Assembly: GCA_945859605.1 (NCBI GenBank)
Contig: OX243812.1
Coordinates: 51,642,842-51,706,841 of the forward strand
Direction of reading: 5' to 3'
Origin: Lumbricus rubellus
Taxonomy: Eukaryota > Annelida > Clitellata > Crassiclitellata > Lumbricidae
DNA length: 64,000 nucleotides
The notes under the pieces are model-generated. The model was not told the origin of the DNA. It worked only from the letters and a program-made list of their open reading frames with translations, and did no database searches. This document shows, piece after piece, positions 13,409 to 25,200 of the stretch (position 1 is its first letter; each line of letters begins with the position of its first letter). A program made the position numbers and the translations under genes.

Positions 13409-13610
13409 TTTGTTTGTATGTGCACTTGTTATAGCGCCCCTTCAAGCTCTCTCTACGCAGAGTCGCTCCCGAATGCAGAGCGGACACTGCATCGGAGTTT
13501 CACGCCGAAGCGCTGAGCAATTGTGAGCGAAGGACTTGCCCAAGGTCCTTACGTGGTGAGGTGGATTCAAACCTTCCGGCTCCAAGGCCACCACTACACC
13601 ACCGTGCCCA
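13409..13610 (-). mobile_element. tRNA-derived SINE (family 1)
   Basis: Minus-strand copy. The head has TGGTGTAGTGGTGG (A-box side) and GGTTTGAATCC (B box); the body has GGACCTTGGGCAAGTCC and CCGATGCAGTGTCCGCTC; the tail is GGGGCGCTATAACAAGTGC. Confidence 0.85.
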
Positions 13611-14624
13611 TCATCATCATCAGTTCCAGACAATGGCTGTAAAAAATTGACTCCAACATCCTTGACCATTTTTCAAGTAAGTGGGCCTATACATTAGCAA
13701 AATACATTTTCTAGCCACATTTACACTGCAGTCTGAAAAGCTTCTGCTGAAACATTCCAACGTAACAATAGCAATAATTGAAAAACGACACTATGCCTGC
13801 ATATTTTCCTGTTCATAACTACATACGCTTGCATATTTTCCTGTCCATCGGTAAATATCCTGCTCTATTTTCCTGTCCATAACTAGATATGCTGTGCAGA
13901 ATATTCCTGTCCATCACCGTACACCAGGCATACTTGCATCTTTCAGTAAAGGACAATCACATATGGAAATCTGATGGCAGCAACATCTTTAGAGCCCAGA
14001 AAATACTTCAACAAGATAGATCACAAATCAAAACAACGCAACAAAAATGACAGTCAAGAAAATCTGGATCAGACATGTTACGACAGATCATGCCTTCATT
14101 ACAGATTCTGTTATGTATACGATGATTGAGAAAATTAGAAAATGACTAAATTTTTCAAATCAGATCATGATTAGCAAGCCAGAAAAACCAATCCCTGAGA
14201 TTATTATCAAGCACATAGAAGAAGCAATTGATGACAAAAACTCACTCAACCTAAAACAAAAAACACCCGTAAACAGTAAAAAAAGTAAGTAAGCATATTC
14301 ATTATTTAACTATGCGCATTTCTGCACTTTGGTGCACGACGCAGTTAAAGATACGTCTTCCGATTCTAATACGGTAACTATAAGTCCATGTTTTTTTATG
14401 TAGCAGTGATCTACCGATTGCAGAGGACTTCAACATCAGCGCACCAAGATCACAGTTTCAAAGGGCAATCACTGCATAAAACCAATAATAATAATAATTT
14501 ACCCATCATGTCAATACTTGACACCAGGTAATTTCTGATGTAATGATGATAGGAAGAGACAGCCAAATACTGAGCAATTTTACAACAATTTACCTGACCT
14601 TAAAAATTAAGCCATGTCTTAGAG

Positions 14625-15011
14625 CAGTGGTTCCCAAACTTCAGTAGGCCGCGGACCGGCAATAATTTTTGGTGAAGCTCGCGGACCGCTAACTTAGGCC
14701 TTAATGGCGATGATCAAAATAAATAAGCTCGAAACTGACTGCAGTCATCGATGTAGTAAATTTAGAATAAATTTAAATTGTTTGAATTTGCTATCTGGAA
14801 AGTTATGATAAGGCGTGTTTATTTATTTCAATTTAAAAAAAAGGACAGAAATTTGGACAAATTTTGAACAACAATTCGAATAATTTCACAATTTCAAACA
14901 AATAAACTAATAATTAAAATTTATTTTTTATTTTTAACTCTTCTCCGCGGACCGCGATCATACCTTCGCGGACCGGCACCGGTCCGCGGACCACCACTTT
15001 GGGAACCGCTG
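14625..15011. mobile_element. hAT MITE, 387 bp, TSD TCTTAGAG
   Basis: CAGTGGTTCCCAAA and TTTGGGAACCGCTG ends, with TCTTAGAG at 14617-14624 and 15012-15019. Subterminal CCGCGGACCG motifs occur at both ends. It lies about 330 bp beyond the Patsas-like stop codon, so it may be in the 3' UTR. Confidence 0.88.
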
Positions 15012-15059
15012 TCTTAGAGTACATCTGAAGTGCCTCAAAAGAAGCCCAATTCCAATTTA

Positions 15060-15250
15060 CCCCATATAACTAGGTATCTATATATGTGTACATTCACATA
15101 CATATGAAACATGTATATTATATACATACACATTTTTGTAGAAATATACTGCATATAACACACACACATATATACATTGCATATGCATACAAATGTGTAC
15201 CCCTGGGTATATATATATAATATATATATAATATATTATATATAGTCTGC
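15060..15250. repeat. TA/CA-rich low-complexity tract
   Basis: ATACATAT, CACACA and TATATA runs just downstream of the Patsas-like stop codon. Nothing coding. Confidence 0.85.
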
Positions 15251-15337
15251 ATGTGTACACACATTTTTCTTATAGCATTTAGTCGTTTGTATGTCTGAGA
15301 CAGACATATTCGACATACAGCTTGAACGTCCTAGACC

Positions 15338-15523
15338 TCAGATCACCGTAACATTAAGAAATTCAACATCTTTCTGCGACAACGGGGGCTGGAGATGAAG
15401 AAACTCAAGGAAGTTCCGTTTGACGCCTTTGTCGAATGGGTTGTAGTAGCGTCCCTTGCCGTCCTGAAGGTACTTGTATCGCTTCCAACTCAGCCGTTCG
15501 TTAGTCGTTATGTTGATCCACGT
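15338..15523 (-). CDS. Patsas: Patsas-like exon 10 (TTxE motif, stop)
   Basis: 186 nt, residues 484-544 plus TGA (15340-15338). Starts [20 protein letters not shown], with the TTxE motif at 489-492 needed for DHHC function, then [15 protein letters not shown]. Acceptor TTTATCAG at 15524. A near-identical copy of this acceptor and the first eight exon bases recurs at about 19587-19600 beyond the palindromic insertion, so the true acceptor is the more distant of two in transcript order. Confidence 0.94.
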   Translation of the reverse strand, partial: TWINITTNERLSWKRYKYLQDGKGRYYNPFDKGVKRNFLEFLHLQPPLSQKDVEFLNVTVI

Positions 15524-15947
15524 CTGATAAAGCTTTCAAATAATCAAATAATAAACAAATATTGATCCACAGTAGTAAAGGAGATCATTTTCTAAACCAA
15601 TCAAAACAGTAATTAAGCTAATTGAAAGTGACAGGTCTGTATGTTATGGTCCAGGAAAATGATTAATTACTTCTTTGATCTATATAGGAAACAGTCTGGT
15701 CTAGGAAACTGCCTGGTCTAGGAAAATGATTAATTACTTCTTTGATGTCACCGGTCCAGGAAAACAGACTGGTTTAGGAAATAATGCAATAGCAAACCCA
15801 TAATTATTGTTTTGATTTACGCCCTTTGATGATGACGAATAACATTTCTTTGATCTACTCTTATGGCTGCGTCTCCCTTACAAGCAAACCAACATTCCTG
15901 TCTGTCTGTCTGTCTGCCTGCCCGTCTGTCTGTCTGTCTGCCTGCCC

Positions 15948-15993
<46 letters not shown>

Positions 15994-18900
15994 GTGACCT
16001 CTTTGTATACGGCAGACGTGTACAATAAATTATTATTCCTTCACAAGGCATTGTACCCCCTATATAATAGTAGCCTGCCATTTCTTTCATTATCTTATTC
16101 TTTCGCTCATCTCTTATACCAATCATTAACTTTGAAAATGAACTCACAGGTCTGCTACTTCTTTCTTTCTTTAGTGTCCAAATGCGTGCTGACATTGAAG
16201 AACTGAATTGTATTCGAAAATTCTAAATGTATTTCATAAGTAGGATAGGTATGGTCGTTACAAAACATTCAGGTGTTTACCATTTTCTGCATTGTTTTGC
16301 CCATCTAACCTCGCCCTCCAACCCCCCCCCCCCCCAACCCACACATCCACACAGGCAAATTTGCATTATATGTATAAGAATCTACTAAACAGGAAGCTGC
16401 GAACCCTAACAACGGGCCAGCCGGTAAGCGAGAAACCCTAAGTATGACATCTCTCTCCCTCATCAGCCTTCAGCCTCGCACACCATTCCAACCTTCCCAT
16501 CCAAAATTATACATTTACGCCTAAGCGCTAGCCAATCAAGAAGCGAGAAACCTAGAAACCGAACAATAAGAAGTCGAGAACCCCTAGGGACGGCCTCTCC
16601 CCCACTCTATAGCATTCCACCGCACCCTCCAACCAACCATTCCAAGCCTCTGCGCACAAATTTATCTTATACGTCTAAGAACTGACCAATCAGAAAGCGG
16701 CAAATCATAGCGACGAGCGAATGAGAAGGTGAGAATTTCTGTGCATATCTTACAAATATATCAACTATTCACCATTTTTTTCGAAAATACTCATAAATCA
16801 GGCATTTATACATTTAAATTACCCAAAAGTGTAACATATATTCATTATTTCCTACAAAATTATTCAAAAATATAGCAGTCAACAACAATTTTCTTCATCT
16901 TTTCGTATTCATTTAAGCCCAAACACAATATGAACTTCCAACAGGGCATTATCATCATAGTCACAGACAACCTTTCTTGCGCAGCTAAGACCAAATAATA
17001 CAAACTCACTCACCCTTCCATTCCCAATATGGCGTCTTTTCCAACATTCATGTACAGTCAAACACGAAAACCGAAGAATCACTCAACCCGCCATTCCCAA
17101 TATGGCATCCTTTACACATTTCTTATACAGACAAGCCCAAAAACCGAAGAATCACTCAGCCTTCCATTCTCAATATGGCGACCTTTCCTCATTTCTTATA
17201 CAGACAAGTCCAAAAACCGAAGAATCACTCAACCTTCCAGCCCCAATATGGGGACCTTTCCTCATTTCTTATACAGTCAAACACAAAAACCGAAGAATCA
17301 CTCAACCTTTCATTCCCAATATGGCGACCTTTCTAACTTTCACACACGCTCAAACTCAAAAACCGAAGAACCACTCAACCTTCCATTCCCAATATGGAGA
17401 CCTTTCCTCATTTCTTATACGACCAAGTCCAAAAACCGAAGAATCACTCAACAGTCGCAATCCAATATGATGACCTTTCCAACTTTCAAGCATGTTCAAA
17501 CTCAAAAACCGAAGAATCCAACAACATTTGCACTCCAATATGGCGGCCTTTCATCATTTCTTATACAGACAAGTCCAAAAACCGAAGAACCCAACGACAT
17601 TCGCATTGCAATATGACGATCTACCGCCATATTGGGAAAAGACGGGTGAGTGAATATTCGGTTTTTGTGTTTGACTATGTGTAAAAATTTGTGTAGATCG
17701 TCATATTGCAATGCGAATGTCGTTGGGTTCTTCGGTTTTTGGACTTGTCTGTATAAGAAATGATGAAAGGCCGCCATATTGGAGTGCGAATGTTGTTGGA
17801 TTCTTCGGTTTTTGAGTTTGAACATGCTTGAAAGTTGGAAAGGTCGTCATATTGGATTGCGACTGTTGAGTGATTCTTCGGTTTTTGGACTTGGTCGTAT
17901 AAGAAATGAGGAAAGGTCTCCATATTGGGAATGGACGGTTGAGTGGTTCTTCGGTTTTTGAGTTTGAGCGTGTGTGAAAGTTAGAAAGGTCGCCATATTG
18001 GGAATGAAAGGTTGAGTGATTCTTCGGTTTTTGTGTTTGACTGTATAAGAAATGAGGAAAGGTCCCCATATTGGGGCTGGAAGGTTGAGTGATTCTTCGG
18101 TTTTTGGACTTGTCTGTATAAGAAATGAGGAAAGGTCGCCATATTGGGAATGGAAGGTTGAGTGATTCTTCGGTTTTTGGACTTAGCTGCGCAAGAAAGG
18201 TTGTCTGTGACTATGATGATAATGCCCTGTTGGAAGTTCATATTGTGTTTGGGCTTAAATGAATACGAAAAGATGAAGAAAATTGTTGTTGACTGCTATA
18301 TTTTTGAATAATTTTGTAGGAAATAATGAATATATGTTACACTTTTGGGTAATTTAAATGTATAAATGCCTGATTTATGAGTATTTTCGAAAAAAATGGT
18401 GAATAGTTGATATATTTGTAAGATATGCACAGAAATTCTCACCTTCTCATTCGCTCGTCGCTATGATTTGCCGCTTTCTGATTGGTCAGTTCTTAGACGT
18501 ATAAGATAAATTTGTGCGCAGAGGCTTGGAATGGTTGGTTGGAGGGTGCGGTGGAATGCTATAGAGTGGGGGAGAGGCCGTCCCTAGGGGTTCTCGACTT
18601 CTTATTGTTCGGTTTCTAGGTTTCTCGCTTCTTGATTGGCTAGCGCTTAGGCGTAAATGTATAATTTTGGATGGGAAGGTTGGAATGGTGTGCGAGGCTG
18701 AAGGCTGATGAGGGAGAGAGATGTCATACTTAGGGTTTCTCACTTACCGGCTGGCCCGTTGTTAGGGTTCGCAGCTTCCTGTTTAGTAGATTCTTATACA
18801 TATAATGCAAATTTGCCTGTGTGGATGTGTGGGTTGGGGGGGGGGGGTTGGAGGGCGAGGTTAGATGGGCAAAACAACGCAGAAAATGGTAAACACCTGA

Positions 18901-19175
18901 ATGTTTTGTAACGACTATACCTATCCTACTTATGAAATACATTTAGAATTTTCGAATACAATTCAGTTCTTCAATGTCAGCACACATTTGGACACTAAAG
19001 AAAGAAAGAAGTAGCAGACCTGTGAGTTCATTTTCAAAGTTAATGATTGGTATAAGAGATGAGCGAAAGAATAAGATAATGAAAGAAATGGCAGGCTACT
19101 ATTATATAGGGGGTACAATGCCTTGTGAAGGAATAATAATTTATTGTACACGTCTGCCGTATACAAAGAGGTCAC

Positions 19176-19209
<34 letters not shown>

Positions 19210-22200
19210 GGGCAGGCAGACAGACAGACAGACGGGCAGGCAGACAGACAGACAGACAGGAATGTTGGTTTGCTTGTAAGGGAGACGCAGCCATAAGAGT
19301 AGATCAAAGAAATGTTATTCGTCATCATCAAAGGGCGTAAATCAAAACAATAATTATGGGTTTGCTATTGCATTATTTCCTAAACCAGTCTGTTTTCCTG
19401 GACCGGTGACATCAAAGAAGTAATTAATCATTTTCCTAGACCAGGCAGTTTCCTAGACCAGACTGTTTCCTATATAGATCAAAGAAGTAATTAATCATTT
19501 TCCTGGACCATAACATACCGACCTGTCACTTTCAATTAGCTTAATTGCTGTTTTGATTGGTTTAGAAAATGATCTCCTTTACTACTATCCACGTCTGATA
19601 AAGCTTTCAAATAATCATATAATAAACAAATAATAAACAAATATTGATCCGCATCTGGTAAAGCTTCCAGGTGTAAAAACAAATAATCAACAAGATGTAC
19701 TAGCTGCTTGTGCTTGGCAGAATAGCATCGTAGCAAAGGACATATGATGGATCACAAGTTGTTTTCAGTAACTTCGATCGATGAAGGAAAAATATGTTGT
19801 GCCAAGGTAACATTGTTTGTTTTGTTTGTATGTGCACTTGTTATAGCGCCCCTTCAAGCTCTCTCTCTACTCAGAGGCGCTCCCGAATGCAGAGCGGACA
19901 CTGCATTGGAGTTTCACGCCAAAGCGCTGAGCAATTGTGAGTGAAGGACTTGCCCAAGGACCTTTCGCGGCGAGGTGGATTCGAACCTCGAACCTTCCGG
20001 CTCCAAGGCAACGACGCCACCACTACACCACTGTGTGCCACTAATGATGTAGTAGTTGCTTGTGTCTTGACAGGATAGCATCGCAGCAAAGGTCATATGA
20101 TGGATCGCAAGTTTCCAGTAACTACGATCGATTGAAGGAAGAATGAAAAATATGTTGTGCAGATGAAACACTGATTTGTTACTGGATGAATGAGGAGGAA
20201 TAGCTGCATTGTGCTGGAAATGCTGGTCAGATTCAATATTTTATTATTTAAGATTCATTTATGCATGTTTTAAAGTGATCTGCATTCCAGCGAATAAAGG
20301 AACACGAGAATGAGAGTGAATGATTGAATGACTGAAAAAGCTGTGGAAACAACATATTGGATCAATCAATCAACCAACCAACCAACCAATCAATCCAAAC
20401 TTCTGTAGGGCCCTTAAAGATTCCTATTCAGAGGAGCTCGCGACTACGTCAAGGAAGAGTAGACTTACACAGCAGATGAAACTGAGAGCAGGCAACATTA
20501 AAGAGGTGATACATTGCCAGAGAGTGAGAGAAATTCTGCTCAACTCAACAAGAATAATCATTCTGAAAGGCACACATAATTTTAAACTTTTTTTCAATCT
20601 TTTTATAGTGGTAAATATGTATTACGATTCTGAGCTAACTATTTTTGATTGACTGAATTCTTAGTCCTCGCTCCCGGACTACTATATTGCAACAGCGCTT
20701 TTCTTGGTGGCTGGCCCTACAACGTGGAATGGACTCCTGGTGCCTAGAGGTTGCTCCACTATTTTCCATTCAAACTTAAAAACTGCCGTATTTATCCATG
20801 GTTGGACTGGGTCCCTGGGAGCAGTTCGGAGTGGATTACCTCGAAGGTGCGCTATATCAATATTTACTCAATAATAATAGTAATGATAATAAAATAGTAA
20901 TGATAATAATAAAATAATAATAATAATAATAAAAACTCACAGTGAACGTGAGAACAGGAATGGAGATCAAAGTGCAAAGACCGATTTCGACAAAGACGAA
21001 TCCCATGATCCAATCCCATCCGTTCATCCACAGCATGTACACGATGAAGTAGTCGCCCATCAGCGACATGCCTACGACGGCGGTGACAAACGTCAGGAAC
21101 CAGACCCTGCAGACAACAGAAAAACAGTTCCATATCTAAATCATATGACAGGAACAGTTAACCATATACACTGTTATACAGTAGCAAACGTTTAGAGTAA
21201 GAAGCAGGTATGGTAAAATGAAACAGTTATAAAAACCAGTGGAATACTCATAATATAGCATAACATAACAATTAAAAAGATTATATAAGGAAATTGTAAC
21301 GTGAGACTGAAACAATAATAATTTTCGTTATTCAACAATCCGGTTGACAGACCGCAACCCGTTACAGTATAGTCATCCTAAATAACATAAATCTTAACTA
21401 CTAGCAGAACAGACAGTCCACAATAAAATGGCCCTAATACCCCGCAAAGCACTCATACCCTACAGGGGCTTCAGGAATTGAACTCGGCTCCACTGATCTC
21501 CACGCCAATGTGTTATCCAATGCGCCACTGGGCCCATGACAAGTAACTAACCTGTTGTTGAACCCAACGCAGTTGTAGATGTACGGACAGTGATGATCGA
21601 AAACTAACACGCAGCGATTGCATGTTCGACAATGTTTCGATCGGATTGGTTTGACCGTGCGACACGTGTGGCAGAGTTTGCTCAGAGGATTCGTTCCCTG
21701 TTGCCACGACTCGTAATTGGCAATCTATGACACGAAATGATCAAAGCAATGTCAAAATCTATTGAATTTCTTTCTATGATTGATAAGTGACGAAAAAAAA
21801 TACAAATGTAAAAGTCAAAATTGACTGACAAGTCTCTCAATGAATGTCTGATGTAGAAAACTGTTTTGTCTTGAACAGATATAATGGGAAGTAAAGTCCG
21901 ACCTGCACCTCAGAGCAGTGGGAGGGTGAACAGCCAAGTAGGGGAATGCTTGGTGAGGCTATGCCAACAGGAAAGAAGGCCTCGGTCGAAGGACCTCCTA
22001 GGGCGTCAGGCGAGGTGGACAGGCTCACCAAGAACCCTGAAACAGCTGGCCAACGCAGGAGGCAGGTGCTGGAAGGACACCTAAGGGCGGAAGTGGTCCT
22101 ATAGGACCCAACGGCCTCCTTACCCTACCAGGAGAGGAATGGTCACCGCCTGGCAAAAGGACCAAGAAACCTTTATAGGACGATTAATGTCATGTAAAGG

Positions 22201-25200
22201 ACCCATCGAAGAGGAAGAAGAAATGAAAGGACAGCAATTGACATTAAGGAAGTTTGAATAAAAAAATACGCACCCAAAAATTAAAATAAATTTGGAAATG
22301 AAATTAATTGGCTATTAATGCAGCTCAAAAGCAATAATTTCCTCCCTCATTTTCTCAATCAAAATACACACACCCAAAACAAAAGAAGCTTTGGCAATAA
22401 TCTATTATTCAGTCAAACAGAGTGAATCAACCAACTTAACATAACAATTCCTTCCCTTTCCCCCCCTCTTTCTCTCTCTCAATCAACCAATCAATCAATC
22501 AATCAAACAGCCAACCGGAAGGAACTAGTCAATCAATCAATCAATCAGTCAACCGGATGGAACTAGCCAATCAATCAATCAATCAAACAGTCAACCGGAA
22601 GGAACTAGCCAATCAATCAATCAAACAGTCAACCGGAAGGAACTAGTCAATCAATCAATCAATCAAACAGTCAACCGGAAGGAACTAGTCAATCAATCAA
22701 TCAATCCATCAATCAATCAGACAGTTAACCGGAAGAAACTAGTCAATCAATCTGCCAGAATCAATTGAATGAAAGTAGTCGAGTGACCTGCTGGAGCGTT
22801 TCATCATATTCCGGAATGTTCTGAGGTAGGAATCCAGGATCCATCGTGCATGACCAGTACAGTGAAATCCACATGATGACGTTCATTCCAAAGAAGATGA
22901 TGTGAACCAACTCCAAGTCCAGCCACGTCATAGGAATACACTGCATACACAGAAGAAACAGTTCACCACTGATGCTAAATTTCCACACATTTATATAGCA
23001 CCTCATTTCAGCCTTGATTAGTTAAATGCTGACAATTAAATGCACGCTTAAAGCGCTTTTAGTTTAGCTAAACAATGCTTCAAATAGTCTCAATGTGCCT
23101 TTTAATAAACTTTAGTGTACACAATTAAACTGATAATGTTCCTCAAACAACTGGTGAAGCTACATTACATTAAAAGAATTTCTTGCTGAACGAAGGTTAA
23201 TTTTTATGCAATTATTATTACAGTTAGAGATCATCGAAGAATTATATGCACCTGTGATGTAAACAAAACACAAAATTGGAACTGACCTTAAATATGTAGA
23301 CAGGATAAGCGATGAATAGTAAGTTGCATATGATGAAAAGAATGGCATATTTGCTGTTGCCTGGAGGTCCAAAGACAATGCTCCTGTAAAGCAAACACAA
23401 AATTTTCACCATAAAACCCGCATTAAACACAATATACGAAGTTTGATTCCAAAGAAAGTAATTGAAGAAAAAAAGTAATAAAACACTTCGTATTACAGTG
23501 GTACCCTTTTAAACACTCCTCTGGCTAAGTAAATTAGTAAGAAAGCAAGTAAAATTTATAAGTAAGCAATAGGTTTCGTAACATTGTATATGTTGGCAAA
23601 TCATCAATTATAGGTTGCAGACATCCGATTTTAAAACAATAAACAGTTTTTCAATTGGCCTTATAGAAAATCCGTTATTCCCAGATGGCAGTGAAAAGAT
23701 GGCGGCTGCCAGGTCACATTGCATTCAACGACGTTTTCGACGTAAAAAGTATTGAAGAGGTTTTGTAATTCACGTTCGCTGACAGTTAATTTTATATTGT
23801 TTCATTTTTATTATCACAATGTTAAAATTTGACAAAATGCATGACCATATTGCATTCGAAGTGTCACATCATAACGCATAATTACATCTATCATGTTCAA
23901 AATAAGTAGGTAGGTAAGTGAGTGAATTTAATTAATTTAGTGAATTTGGGTCAATGACTTCTTATATTTAATGGGCGGCAGAAATGCAGCATTGCAGCTA
24001 TCATATATCTGCTGCAATTTCTGCCCTGTCTCGATTGTTAGCCCAGCATGATAATCCATACGCTATCGAGCAACCCCCTCCACCTTCTTAAAAGAAACGG
24101 CTGTGTTAAAACAGAAAACAAGAGACCAGAAATCGAATTGCGGCAGCAGACTAGACCGCTTTCTCGACTCCTTCTTCAGATAGGCGATTACTGGCATGTG
24201 CTTTCTTCCAGTCGCCAGTATGAGCGGCGTTTTACCTCTCTTGTCAGCCACGTTCATATCTACGTGATCCTAAAGAAATAGAAAACACACGAATTTCAAT
24301 GGTCAAGAATCACTCTGGATTTGCGGTATGAAACTTCCAAGCACAAATTTCAGTATTATCCAAATTTCATTATTATATGATAACTTAGTTATTTGCGGCA
24401 GGAAAAAGGCAGTTCTCGCCGCTTATTTACTACGTACTACACATACGTGCACCTTGTGATTGCGACTCTTTGATCAAGCCTAAGTCAAACAAGATAAATG
24501 GGCATTGTAATTTAATGTATTGAATTTATTGTTCCTCAATCATGGACTGCAATCAGGCAGTGCAATGCCTTTTCAGTGGAATGGTCCACCTACTACTCTT
24601 CTTCCCCCAATGCCTATTAGTCTCTTTTAACTCGTTTTTCACTATTGTTAAAACTGTCCTATTCGACCAAGGCTGAACTGGGAGTGCTTCTGAGCAGACA
24701 ACCTTGCAAGGGCGCTATATCAAATTGCTGTAATAATAATACTCTAGCAGCACCAGATTACATCAAATCTTGCTGCACAGAGACACGTGACGTTCTTATG
24801 CCCCAAAGTCATTCCCCAGCAAGCAAGGCTTTAAAAATCACTATAAAAAAGCAAACGCTAATTCCAATTACCAATTCACAGAGCTCCTGTACCGCTGTGA
24901 GGCTACCATTTATGCAGGCTAAGTGGAGAGGCATCTGACCCCAATTGTCAGGCTGGTTGGGGTTGAAACCCAGATAGATGAGCATTCGCATCAATTCACT
25001 ATAACCTGCAACAATATCAATAAATTAAACAATAAACAAACCAAATATTAAACATGGACTGGGTCATAGAAGTGTAAATTAGCAACACTTAAAGCAGCGG
25101 TTCCCAACCCGTGGCCCGCGGGCCAAAAGTGGCCCGCGAGGCCTCACAAAATGGCCCGCCAAGCCTCAACAATGGCACTCCTCTTTCAAAGAATTTACAA

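Larger units (their letters stand above)
15571..19586. mobile_element. Giant foldback element: 4.0-kb palindrome with 6-bp TSD
   Basis: Left arm 15571-17623 and right arm 17694-19586 are near-identical reverse complements around a 70-bp spacer. The ends read AGTAGTAAAGG and CCTTTACTACT, flanked by ATCCAC on both sides (15565-15570 and 19587-19592), which marks an insertion. Each arm holds a GTCT/CAGA microsatellite, a stretch of about 1 kb of unique sequence, and an inner array of 73-bp repeats (about 8 units left, about 7 right, explaining the 160-bp arm difference). No transposase is visible; open frames in the arms are by-products of the array. The layout matches Foldback and sea-urchin TU-type elements (long inverted repeats built partly of tandem repeats), though those usually give longer TSDs. 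Confidence 0.9.

Noticed and set aside
17029..18069. Open frames of 96-195 codons on both strands in the palindrome arms
   Set aside because: They are translations of a 73-bp tandem repeat and its mirror copy; the readings cycle through frames and have no start context or family motif.
22478..22760. Regular repeats resembling a CRISPR array
   Set aside because: Intronic minisatellite in an animal gene; no unique spacers between constant repeats.
24063..24126. Extension of Patsas exon 5 to the AAG|GTGGAG donor
   Set aside because: It would join exon 6 in the wrong phase; the earlier GTCTCT donor restores [12 protein letters not shown].
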